Positions 31,622 to 39,627 of a stretch of DNA of 40,566 nucleotides are shown here, piece by piece. A program made the position numbers and the translations under genes. Within the stretch, counting starts at the first letter, position 1; every line of letters begins with the position of its first letter. The notes below the pieces were generated by a model, which saw only the letters and a program-made list of their open reading frames with translations, was not told the DNA's origin and made no database searches. Source of the stretch: Myxococcota bacterium (GTDB lineage Bacteria > Myxococcota_A > UBA9160 > UBA4427); assembly GCA_028823175.1 (NCBI GenBank), contig JAPKBZ010000037.1:1-40566 (forward strand), in the 5' to 3' direction.

Positions 31622-33865
31622 CTACTCGGCGCTATCCATCCAGGTCCAGCGCGGCGCTGCCTGGTTGCCGAGGGCGACTTCGCGATCCTCATGAGCCCGG
31701 GCGCGAATATACTCGTGGACAAATGTCGCGTCCTGGGCGCTCAGAACATCGTTGAAGGCGGCCATTCCCTTGGGCGCAAGGAGGCCGCTCAGAACGATTT
31801 CGTCGAATCTCGCGTGGGTTTCGGTGCTCATCTGCCGGAGATCGGGAATTACGCCCCCTGAGCGAGTCGCCAAGCCGTGGCACTCGGCGCAGTACTCGTG
31901 AAAGAGGCCTTCTCCGTAGGCGATTTGCGCGTCGCTGAGATCGGCCATCTCCTGCTCGGGGATCGTCATGTCACGGGCCTTGGGAACTTCGAGCTTGGCG
32001 TCGCCGCCGAGTTTGAAGACGAGCAGGCGACCGTAATTGTTGTAGTCCAGAGAGGCCGGGTTTGGGAAGGGCGGAAGTGGAGCGCCGCTGAAGAGGTCTC
32101 CGCCGCCGGTACCCGTGAGAATGGAGACGTACTGAACCCCGTCGATTGCATAGGTGATCGGTGGGGCTAGCATCGATGTGTAGGTATTGAACTCCCAGAG
32201 AGCCTCGCCGGTCTCCTTGTCGTATGCCTTTAGCATGCCGAAGGCGTCCCCCTGGAAGACCAGGCCGCCGGCAGTCGCTAACACGCCGCCATTCCAGTAA
32301 TGGGCGATCTCGACCTCCCAGGCGACTTCCCCGGTGAGGGGGTTGAAGGCGCGCAAGAAACCTTTGGGAGCCGGCCAGGTGTCCAGATTGTTGACGAAGT
32401 GCTGGACAACTCGGCCCATCTCAACGCCCAGGTTGAATCGGTCGGCGACGGCCTTGTAGAGGCCGGTCTTCTTGAATTCTTCCGAAAGGCCATAGATGAA
32501 GGAGTTCTGCTGGACGGGGATGAAGACGAGACCTCCCTCTTCATCCACCGACATGGACTGCCAGTTGTGGCCGCCTAGGGGGCCGGGCAGGACCCATTTT
32601 TCTTTTTCCGCATAGTCGAGTTCCGGATTTTCTACCGGGCGGCCTGTTTCCATGTCGACATGGGTGGCCCAGTTGAGGGGTGCGTAGGGGTGCGCGCGTA
32701 GCAGCTCTCCGTTGCTCCGATCGATGACGTAGAAGAAGCCGTTTTTCGGGGCTTGGAGGAGAACCTTGCGCTCTTTTCCGTCGACGGTCATATCGGCCAA
32801 GGCCATATCCTGGACCGCCGTGTAATCCCAATTGTCGCCCGGTGTTGTCTGGTAGTGCCATTTGTAGACGCCGGTATCCGCGTCTACGGCCACCACTGAT
32901 GAGAGGAAGAGGTTGTCGCCGCCACCGGGTGATCGAATGGCTCTTGTCCAGGGGGAGCCGTTACCCACCCCAAGGTAGATCTGGTTGAAGTCGGGGTCAT
33001 AGACGATGGAATTCCAGACGGTTCCGCCCCCACCGATTTTCCACCATTCGCCTCCCTTCCAAGTCTTGGCTGCGGCCTCGAGCTCAGGCTGTTCGAAAGG
33101 GAGCGAGGGATCGCCGGGGACCGTGAAAAATCGCCAGGCCTGCTCGCCTGTCTCGGCATCGTAAGCGGTCACATACCCGCGCACGCCAAACTCGGCCCCG
33201 CCGTTGCCGATGTAGATCTTGCCGCGAGCCGCCCGGGGCGCCCCGGTAATGGTGTAGGCGCGCGTGCGGTCGATGAGGGTGTCGACCTCCCAGATCTCTT
33301 CTCCCGTTTTGGCATCCAGGGCGAAGAGGCGACCGTCGAGGCTGCCGAAATAGACTCGGCCCTTGTAGACCGCGACTCCTCGGTTGACGACGTCACAGCA
33401 GGCCTTGCGGGCGTAAGCGCCCGGCACCTGAGGGTCGAAGCTCCAGAGGGTTTCTCCAGTGAGGGCGTCGATGGCGAAGACTCGGCTCCAACTGCTGGTG
33501 AGGAAGAGTATTCCGTCCACCACGATAGGGGTGGCTTCTTGGGCACGATTGGTCCCCATGTCCTTTGCCCAGGCCAGCCCGAGTTGGCCGACGGTCTCCC
33601 GGTTGATCTGGCTGAGGGGCGAGAAGCGCTGCTCTTCGTAGGTGCGCCCGTAGGCGAGCCAGTTGCCAGGCTCCGAAGCGGCGTTCTCGATGCGCTCGTC
33701 GTCGATCATGCCAACGAGTTGGCTCTCCGCCTGCTGAGTTCCAGACGCGGGAGTCGGAGGGCTGTCTGCGTTTCCAGATGGCGTGCTATCCGAACAGCCG
33801 AAGCCATAGATCATAAGAGCGGCTAGGGCGGTGAGTGTCGCGAGCATGCGTACGGGCATTTCCAA
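31622..33865 (-). CDS. PQQ-dependent alcohol dehydrogenase with C-terminal cytochrome c (quinohemoprotein)
   Basis: 747 residues. An N-terminal export signal ends near Cys24. The eight-bladed beta-propeller shows the vicinal disulfide pair Cys156-Cys157 (KACCDVVNRG), repeated W-docking motifs (DAKTGEEIWEVDT; DAETGEQAWRF) and the catalytic Asp in DNWDYTAVQD. The residue two after this Asp is Thr rather than Asp, so calcium rather than a lanthanide is predicted. The C-terminal cytochrome c domain has CAECH (659-663) and GMAAF for the axial Met. The enzyme oxidises primary alcohols or aldehydes in the periplasm. No PQQ biosynthesis gene is nearby. Confidence 0.93.
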   Translation of the reverse strand: MEMPVRMLATLTALAALMIYGFGCSDSTPSGNADSPPTPASGTQQAESQLVGMIDDERIENAASEPGNWLAYGRTYEEQRFSPLSQINRETVGQLGLAWAKDMGTNRAQEATPIVVDGILFLTSSWSRVFAIDALTGETLWSFDPQVPGAYARKACCDVVNRGVAVYKGRVYFGSLDGRLFALDAKTGEEIWEVDTLIDRTRAYTITGAPRAARGKIYIGNGGAEFGVRGYVTAYDAETGEQAWRFFTVPGDPSLPFEQPELEAAAKTWKGGEWWKIGGGGTVWNSIVYDPDFNQIYLGVGNGSPWTRAIRSPGGGDNLFLSSVVAVDADTGVYKWHYQTTPGDNWDYTAVQDMALADMTVDGKERKVLLQAPKNGFFYVIDRSNGELLRAHPYAPLNWATHVDMETGRPVENPELDYAEKEKWVLPGPLGGHNWQSMSVDEEGGLVFIPVQQNSFIYGLSEEFKKTGLYKAVADRFNLGVEMGRVVQHFVNNLDTWPAPKGFLRAFNPLTGEVAWEVEIAHYWNGGVLATAGGLVFQGDAFGMLKAYDKETGEALWEFNTYTSMLAPPITYAIDGVQYVSILTGTGGGDLFSGAPLPPFPNPASLDYNNYGRLLVFKLGGDAKLEVPKARDMTIPEQEMADLSDAQIAYGEGLFHEYCAECHGLATRSGGVIPDLRQMSTETHARFDEIVLSGLLAPKGMAAFNDVLSAQDATFVHEYIRARAHEDREVALGNQAAPRWTWMDSAE

Positions 33866-33960
33866 ACTCCCAGTCTGGTGGCGGTCTATTCAGGAATTGG
33901 AGAAGACAGTAGACCATTGATCGAGCCTTGCCTCCGGGGCGAGTTTTTCGGTCGAAGGGC

Positions 33961-34016
33961 GATCCTGGATTGGCGATTCTGGATGGGTGATTCTGTATGG
34001 GCGATTCTGGATCGGC
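33961..34016. repeat. Four tandem 14-bp repeats
   Basis: Four adjacent units (33961, 33975, 33989, 34003) follow the pattern GATTCTGGATNGGC, with one to three differences each. They lie in the 156-nt spacer between the PQQ-dehydrogenase start and the stop of the membrane-protein gene at 34022, both on the minus strand. Role unknown. Confidence 0.8.
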
Positions 34017-34021
34017 GAGCC

Positions 34022-35773
34022 TCAGCGAGTTTCGTGTTTGGTGGAGCCCTGGGTTTCGTCCGACGGGAGGATCGCGTAGGCGACTTTGTCGGGGGTCTCG
34101 ATGAGGAGTTGGAGGTCTCGATCCCGGGCCAATGCCTCAAAATTCGAGGCGTAGCCGTGGGAAACTTGATCTCGTCGGTGGAGAACCAGGGTTTCGAACC
34201 CTTGGCGCCGAAGGGACTCGAGGGTGGCCCGATCGATCGGCGCCCGGGTAGCCTGGGCAAGTTCCTGCCTTCCCTGGGGCGAATAGGAGCCATAGCAGCC
34301 TGAAGTGCGCCGCTGATGGTAGTAGGAAAGGAGGACCCTTTCCGGCCCGAATACGACCGTGCTTCCGCCGGCATGGTCGAAGGGCAGTTCCAAAATCGCG
34401 CCGGGAGGCGCTATGCGGCCGAGCTCCTTCGCGAAGGCGATTGCCTCCGAACTGGGGCGGATATCAACGGCCTCGAGTCGTCCGCCGGCGGTCCATCCGG
34501 GCTGGTAGGGGAGCACAATCTCGAGGGTGATAAGGGCGACGAGGCTGGCCGCGGCCGAGACGGGTCTTGTTGAGAGGGCGGTCGTGCGAAGGACGGCGGC
34601 AGCGCCAATGCCCGCAAACACGCATGCCCCCAAGTGGACCCCCGAGGCCATCAAGGAGATGACCCGAATATTTTCGAGGCCGGGAAGAACCTGTGCGGCG
34701 AGATCGAAGAAGTCGGGGATGGAGAGGGGCGATTCAGGCCAGAGCGCTTTGAGTTGATAGTCGAGGGACCAGCTGGCGGCGAGCAGGGCGGTCGCGAGAG
34801 CCGCGACGCCCAGGGGCCAGCGCGGATCGCCAGGGCTTTCACGCGCGAGTCCGGATTGCCCCCGGATCAACCCGACCCCAGCGAGGATCCAGAGGGTCAG
34901 GCCAAAGAAATAGGCTTGTCCCGGGAGGTAGGCGCTAAGGGGCATGGGGGCGCGAAAACCGCGATCGAAGAGGTCGCCACCTTCGCGGAGTTCGAAGTAG
35001 GGGCTATAGAGGAATAGCGCGAAGGCGCCGATGCCCAGGGCAAGCCCAGCCAGTTGCTTTACCTGAACCTGGCGAAGCCCGTGGGTCTTGAGCAGCCAGG
35101 GAAGGAAGCACCCGGCGAGCGTTGCTGCGGCGAGGAAACTGTAAAAACTCGTCGCCATTTGGAGACAGCAAGCGAGGCCAAGCCAGACTGCATCTCGGGT
35201 GCGCCCCCGCTCAAAGAGACGCCGGGAGAAGAGCAAGGCAAAGACCGCCCAGGTCGTGTCGATCTCGGCGGCCCAGAGGAGTAGATCGAGGCGGACGGCG
35301 TGAAAACCGTAAAAGAGCCCAGCGATCACTCCCGCGCTTCGGCTTCCCGTCCATTCGGCGATGAGGAGGTACATGGCGAAGGCCGCCAAGAGAAGCATTG
35401 CACCTACGGCCGTGTTGTAGGTGAAGGCGGGATCGTCGCTGAGGAGGAAGCCGGGGATTCCTAAGAAGCCGAGGGTCAGCCCAGGCGCCGATAGCGCGAG
35501 GGATTTCTCGGTGGGTGCGCAAATTTCGGCGTTGAAAATCCCGACGGGGTCAGAGAGGAGAGTGCGGGCATTGCGCGCTGACAGCCAGGTATAGAAGGTG
35601 AGATCGGCTAAGCGGAGACTGGTTTGGCCCTCGGAGAGACTACGCCCAAACTCCACATCTCGGGTGGGTACCGCCTGGAAGGCGCCGGCCCGCAAGACCG
35701 GGGCTAGGGTCCAGACGACGAGTAACAAGAAGAAGGCCAGGACAGCGAGATCTACCGGGCGTTTCCCGCGCAT
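34022..35773 (-). CDS. Polytopic membrane protein, possibly GT-C-like glycosyltransferase
   Basis: 583 residues from ATG 35773, which has GGAGG 8 nt upstream; a start at 35824 is also open. Ten or more membrane helices fill residues 10-430, and the remaining 150 residues are soluble. The layout, with a first luminal loop containing PTRDVEFGRSLSEG and a C-terminal soluble part with PPGAILELPFDHAGG, resembles GT-C-type (GT39/YfhO-like) membrane glycosyltransferases that use lipid-linked sugars. I cannot confirm the catalytic residues. The hotdog thioesterase gene lies upstream on the same strand. Function stays open. Confidence 0.65.
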   Translation of the reverse strand: MRGKRPVDLAVLAFFLLLVVWTLAPVLRAGAFQAVPTRDVEFGRSLSEGQTSLRLADLTFYTWLSARNARTLLSDPVGIFNAEICAPTEKSLALSAPGLTLGFLGIPGFLLSDDPAFTYNTAVGAMLLLAAFAMYLLIAEWTGSRSAGVIAGLFYGFHAVRLDLLLWAAEIDTTWAVFALLFSRRLFERGRTRDAVWLGLACCLQMATSFYSFLAAATLAGCFLPWLLKTHGLRQVQVKQLAGLALGIGAFALFLYSPYFELREGGDLFDRGFRAPMPLSAYLPGQAYFFGLTLWILAGVGLIRGQSGLARESPGDPRWPLGVAALATALLAASWSLDYQLKALWPESPLSIPDFFDLAAQVLPGLENIRVISLMASGVHLGACVFAGIGAAAVLRTTALSTRPVSAAASLVALITLEIVLPYQPGWTAGGRLEAVDIRPSSEAIAFAKELGRIAPPGAILELPFDHAGGSTVVFGPERVLLSYYHQRRTSGCYGSYSPQGRQELAQATRAPIDRATLESLRRQGFETLVLHRRDQVSHGYASNFEALARDRDLQLLIETPDKVAYAILPSDETQGSTKHETR

Positions 35774-35851
35774 CGGTCGACCCTCCTCGGGGCTACCCGG
35801 GTTGGAGGCAGCAGTTGCCTTCATTTGGGGTATGCCTGCCTCTCCCGGGGA

Positions 35852-36295
35852 TCATCCGACCCGACGGATCTTGTAGAGGACGCGCCCACGGGCACAAAGG
35901 CGATCCTGATCGTCGAGAATGCTGACCTCGGTGCTGACGATCTCTCGACCCCGGCGTACGATCTTGGCTTCCACGGTGATCCGCTCACCCATGCTGGGCC
36001 GGAGGTACGTGATTCCGAGGTCAATGGTGCCACCGGGCTGATCTCCTTCCTCGAAGGTGGGGATCACGGCCTCGAGCATTGCGATATCGACCAGGGAAGC
36101 GAGGATTCCGCCGTGAACGCTTCCCGCGACGCCGCCGTCGACCTTCGGGCCGGTGGGGATAGAGATACGGGCATATCCTGCTTCCGCCTTCTCGACCTTG
36201 AGGTCCAAATACTGGTGATAGGGAAAGGCGTCGAATATCGCTCGCCAAGGGGGTGGCTCGGGGGCGGTCGAGCCGGGTTCATGAGTTTCTGCCAT
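35852..36295 (-). CDS. PaaI-family hotdog thioesterase
   Basis: 147 residues, single hotdog fold. The key motif is GSVHGGILASLVDIAML (59-75), with the HGG turn at 61-63 and Asp70 in the active-site position of PaaI-type acyl-CoA thioesterases. The TIDLGITYLRPSMGERITVEA strand pair is also typical. It would hydrolyse an aryl- or alkyl-CoA, perhaps rescuing CoA during breakdown of the compounds handled by the neighbouring oxidative genes. The ATG start sits about 78 nt upstream of the next minus-strand gene's expected reach. Substrate range unknown. Confidence 0.9.
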   Translation of the reverse strand: MAETHEPGSTAPEPPPWRAIFDAFPYHQYLDLKVEKAEAGYARISIPTGPKVDGGVAGSVHGGILASLVDIAMLEAVIPTFEEGDQPGGTIDLGITYLRPSMGERITVEAKIVRRGREIVSTEVSILDDQDRLCARGRVLYKIRRVG

Positions 36296-36376
36296 GAGAG
36301 CAGGGTACCCTCAATCCGCTCGTGACGCCGCGAATCGATCTTCGTTTCGTAGGCCGGCGATGGCCGGTGATCGGGG

Positions 36377-37081
36377 TCAGGAAATCGTGTGATCGTCCTC
36401 GACCCGGCCGTCGACGATGCGGATGATCCGCCTTGCGCGCTCGAGGACCCGGGGATCGTGGGTGGAAAAGATAAAGGTTTCCCCTCGGTCTCGATTCAAC
36501 TTCTCCATGATCTCCAATAACCGGTCCGCATTTTCCGAGTCGACATTCGCCGTGGGTTCGTCGGCCAAGACGACGGCCGGGTTCGATGCGATGGCCCGGG
36601 CGATAGCGACTCGCTGCTGCTGCCCCCCGGAAAGTTGGTCCGGGCGGCGATCGCCAAGGCCTTCGAGCCCGACATCCGAGAGGATTTGGAGCACCTGTTC
36701 GCGTCGTTTGTGCGGGTCGGTGCCCTGAAGTCGCAGCACCATTTCGGCGTTTTCGAAGGCCGTGAGAACGGGGATCAGGTTGTAGGCTTGGAATACGAAG
36801 CCGATGCGGTCCCGGCGAATACGGCTCAGTTCTCGGCGCCCGAGCTCGCCAAGATCTTGGCCGTCGATCAGGACATGGCCCGATGTGGGCTTGTCGAGGG
36901 CGCCCATGAGGTTAAGCAGCGTCGTTTTCCCCGAACCCGAGGGCCCGCAGATCGCGGTGAATTCGCCCGGGTAAATCGAAACCGAGAGATTGTCCAGGGC
37001 CCTGACCTCGTGGGATCCCTGGCGATAGCTTTTTGTGACATTGCGTGTCTCCACGCTGGGCGCGGGGTCGGGGGCGTGCAC
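36377..37081 (-). CDS. ABC exporter ATP-binding protein (LolD/MacB type)
   Basis: About 234 residues from GTG 37081, which has AAGGAG 6 nt upstream; the ATG at 37087 abuts that site directly. Counting from that ATG, Walker A is GPSGSGKTT (48-56), Q-loop Gln100, signature LSGGQQQR (152-159), Walker B VVLADE (172-177) and switch His210. The QAYNLIPVLTAFENAEM segment is typical of the LolD/MacB/FtsE group that drives mechanotransmission through FtsX-like permeases. It lies directly after two permease genes on the same strand, forming a three-gene exporter for lipoproteins, lipids or toxic compounds. Confidence 0.95.
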   Translation of the reverse strand: MHAPDPAPSVETRNVTKSYRQGSHEVRALDNLSVSIYPGEFTAICGPSGSGKTTLLNLMGALDKPTSGHVLIDGQDLGELGRRELSRIRRDRIGFVFQAYNLIPVLTAFENAEMVLRLQGTDPHKRREQVLQILSDVGLEGLGDRRPDQLSGGQQQRVAIARAIASNPAVVLADEPTANVDSENADRLLEIMEKLNRDRGETFIFSTHDPRVLERARRIIRIVDGRVEDDHTIS

Positions 37082-37091
37082 GGACATCTCC

Positions 37092-38357
37092 TTAGACGAT
37101 TCGAATCGTCTCGACGGGTTCGATCCGGCCCGCCTTCCAGGCGGGGTAGAGGCCCGAGAGCAGGGTGGCGACCAGGACCGCCAGCCCGATGAAGAGGAGT
37201 TTCTCGGGATAGATGCTGGCCCTGAGAATGGGGGCGATGGCGACGCCGGCGACTTCGGCATTGCCCTCGCCGATGGCGGCGGAGACGTCGATCCCCGTAT
37301 TGGCGAGGTAGTAGTAGGGGAAGGCGGTCACCAGGGTAGCCAGAAGGAGGCCGACGATGCCGAGCCAGAGGCTTTCGAGCATGACCAGGCTGAACAGCCT
37401 TCCCGGGCTGAAGCCGATGGCGAGTAGAATGCCGAACTCGCGAAGCCTCTCCATCACGCTGACGAAAATAGTATTGAAGATGCCGGCGGCGATGAGAAGA
37501 GCAATCACGGCCTCGAAAAAATAGGCTCCGACGACTTTCATCATGATGAATCCGGCCAGATCAGCCTGGCTATCGAACCAGGGAATGGCCACGACGCCCT
37601 GGGGCAGGTGGGGGCCGACCCGCGCAGCGACCGCCCCCGCGTCTCGCTGGTCGGAGAGGAAGAGCCCAAGCTGGGTGGCCTCGTCGGCCTTATACCCCAC
37701 CGAGCCCCGGAGCAATTCCAGGGGGAGAAGTACCAGGCTGCCGTCGATGGTCGGGGCACCTGTGTGAAGGATCCCCTTGAGGCGAACGGTCTCGCTTATA
37801 ATTTCTGCGTTCTTGTCGGTCAGGGTGAAGACGACCTTGCTGCCCACCCGGGCGTTGAGATTTGCCGCCAACTGGGAGCCCATCAGAATGCGGCGCTCGT
37901 CCTTCGCTGCGAGCAGCTCGCCTTCCTTGACGGCTTCGAGAATTGAGAGGGTTTCGGCGCTTTCCCGCGCGGGATCGAAGGCGATGAAGCCAGCCCCATA
38001 GCTCTGGCCGGGCGAGGAGAGCATCAGAAACCCCGTTACCCTCTCGACGACTTGTTCGACCTGATTCCGCAGAGCAGGGTCTTGGTGGATGCGCTCTGCC
38101 AAGAGGTCGACCTGCTGGATGCTTCGGGAGAGGGTCGGTGTGTCGAGGTATTCGTCGTGCTGGAGAGTAATGTGACCTCCCCCAAGGCGCGCCGCCATAT
38201 CGATCATGTCACGCCACTGACCGTCTTGAATCCCGGTCATGATGACGGCAAACATCGTTCCCAGGGCAATGGAGCTGAGCGTGATGAGGCTTCGCCGTCG
38301 GTTTCGCCAGAGATTGCGCCACGCCATGGCGGCCAGGTTGCTGATGTCGCTGGCCAC
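37092..38357 (-). CDS. FtsX/MacB-family ABC permease (second subunit)
   Basis: About 421 residues from GTG 38357, whose G is shared with the stop TAG of the previous permease gene (TAGTG). The first membrane helix follows MAWRNLWRNRRRSLITLS. A large periplasmic domain (about 50-270) and three C-terminal helices complete the LolC/E layout. The C-terminus LYPAWKAGRIEPVETIRIV is the classic ending of this family. The frame continues upstream of the GTG but there it only overlaps the neighbour. Partner of the permease encoded before it and the ATPase after it. Confidence 0.93.
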   Translation of the reverse strand: MASDISNLAAMAWRNLWRNRRRSLITLSSIALGTMFAVIMTGIQDGQWRDMIDMAARLGGGHITLQHDEYLDTPTLSRSIQQVDLLAERIHQDPALRNQVEQVVERVTGFLMLSSPGQSYGAGFIAFDPARESAETLSILEAVKEGELLAAKDERRILMGSQLAANLNARVGSKVVFTLTDKNAEIISETVRLKGILHTGAPTIDGSLVLLPLELLRGSVGYKADEATQLGLFLSDQRDAGAVAARVGPHLPQGVVAIPWFDSQADLAGFIMMKVVGAYFFEAVIALLIAAGIFNTIFVSVMERLREFGILLAIGFSPGRLFSLVMLESLWLGIVGLLLATLVTAFPYYYLANTGIDVSAAIGEGNAEVAGVAIAPILRASIYPEKLLFIGLAVLVATLLSGLYPAWKAGRIEPVETIRIV

Positions 38358-39571
38358 TAGTGGTGTTCCATCGCCGCGATGGGCTGGATCCATGCGGCTT
38401 TCAAGGCGGGGTAGAGCACAGCCAGGACGACGATGACAACCAGCAGGAGAATAGGCCCCACGAAGATGCCGGGGGTGAAAAGTGCTCGCCAGATCGGGTT
38501 GAAGGCGGCCCCCATGATCTCGACGCTGCCCATGGCTGCGATGTTGATTCCCGTGGTCGAGAGGAAGAGGAGCAGCGGAAGACTGAGAAGCGTGCCGCAC
38601 GCCAGGGCGATGCCCGTTTGGATCGCTGTTTCGACCAGGATCAGGCTCATGACGCTGAAGGGACCGACCCCGATCGCCTTGAGTACCCCGAACTCATGGA
38701 TGCGCTCGAAGACCGCCATCAGCATGCTGTTCAGGAGCAATACGCCCACGGCGCTGTAGATGATCAGGTAGAGGATGCTCATCATGCTCCGGGCCGAAGC
38801 GAGGTACGAAGACAGCGTTGGGAAGATCATTTTCCAGGTCTTGACTTCGAGGGGGCTCGCCAGGGCGGCGACCTGTTCGTGGGCAGCGAGCAAATCGGTG
38901 TGTTGGGGCCGGCGTACGATGATCTGGTGCGCCCCTTCCGGGAGAACCATCAACTCGCGAAAACTGGGTTGGGTCATAAAAACGCCGCTTCGATCGATGG
39001 CGCCGCCCACACCGCGAAGGATCCCGCGGACGCGATAGAGCTCGTACGCCATCGTGTCGTCGGCGGCCTGGCTGAGAACCAGAATCTCGTCTGCCAGCCC
39101 GACCGAGAGAGAGCGCGCCAATCCCTTCCCAATCACGACACCCTTGGGGTCGCTTTCGTCCAGCCAGCTTCCTTCGCCGACTTCACGGTGAACCCGGCTC
39201 ACCCGAGCGTCGCGTTCGACGTCCACGCCCCGGAAAGAGGCTCCGGCGGAAGACTCGTCGCTCGCTGCTAGCCCGAAGGCAAGCAGTCGTGCCGACGCCG
39301 AGAACCCCGCGGCATCAAGGGGGGCCAGCACCGCCTCGGGGTCGAGAATGCGCGTGTGGATCGAGGGCTTCTTTCGGTAGTCGTCGGCAAAAATTTGGAT
39401 GTCGCCCACTTCGAGTTCGACGATATCCTGCTCGAGGGTGCGCAGCATGCCCTCGATGAGTCCCGAGAGGAGAAGCATGACGACGAGGGCAAAGGTCATG
39501 GCGACGATGGTCGTCAGGCTCCGGCGACGGCTACGCCAGAGGTTTCGCCAAGCCATTTTGAAGACTTCCAT
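38357..39571 (-). CDS. FtsX/MacB-family ABC permease (first subunit)
   Basis: 404 residues. MAWRNLWRSRRRSLTTIVAM at 6-25 is nearly the same as in the next gene, showing that the two are paralogous halves of a heterodimer, as in LolC/LolE. A periplasmic domain (about 45-250) is followed by three helices, including SAVGVLLLNSMLMAVFERIHEFGVLKAIG, split over the usual motif, and the family ending YPALKAAWIQPIAAMEHH. It is the first gene of the exporter operon. With no outer-membrane factor or periplasmic adaptor in view, a lipoprotein or lipid extraction role is more likely than a tripartite drug pump (inference). Confidence 0.93.
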   Translation of the reverse strand: MEVFKMAWRNLWRSRRRSLTTIVAMTFALVVMLLLSGLIEGMLRTLEQDIVELEVGDIQIFADDYRKKPSIHTRILDPEAVLAPLDAAGFSASARLLAFGLAASDESSAGASFRGVDVERDARVSRVHREVGEGSWLDESDPKGVVIGKGLARSLSVGLADEILVLSQAADDTMAYELYRVRGILRGVGGAIDRSGVFMTQPSFRELMVLPEGAHQIIVRRPQHTDLLAAHEQVAALASPLEVKTWKMIFPTLSSYLASARSMMSILYLIIYSAVGVLLLNSMLMAVFERIHEFGVLKAIGVGPFSVMSLILVETAIQTGIALACGTLLSLPLLLFLSTTGINIAAMGSVEIMGAAFNPIWRALFTPGIFVGPILLLVVIVVLAVLYPALKAAWIQPIAAMEHH

Positions 39572-39627
39572 TTTGGACCCCAGCGAGCGGTCTCGTATCA
39601 GGCCTATGCTCTTGACCGTCGACCGGA

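Noticed and set aside
38358..38600. Upstream extension of the second permease frame
   Set aside because: It overlaps the end of the first permease gene out of frame and has no hydrophobic or family character. GTG 38357, overlapping the TAG stop, fits the family N-terminus.
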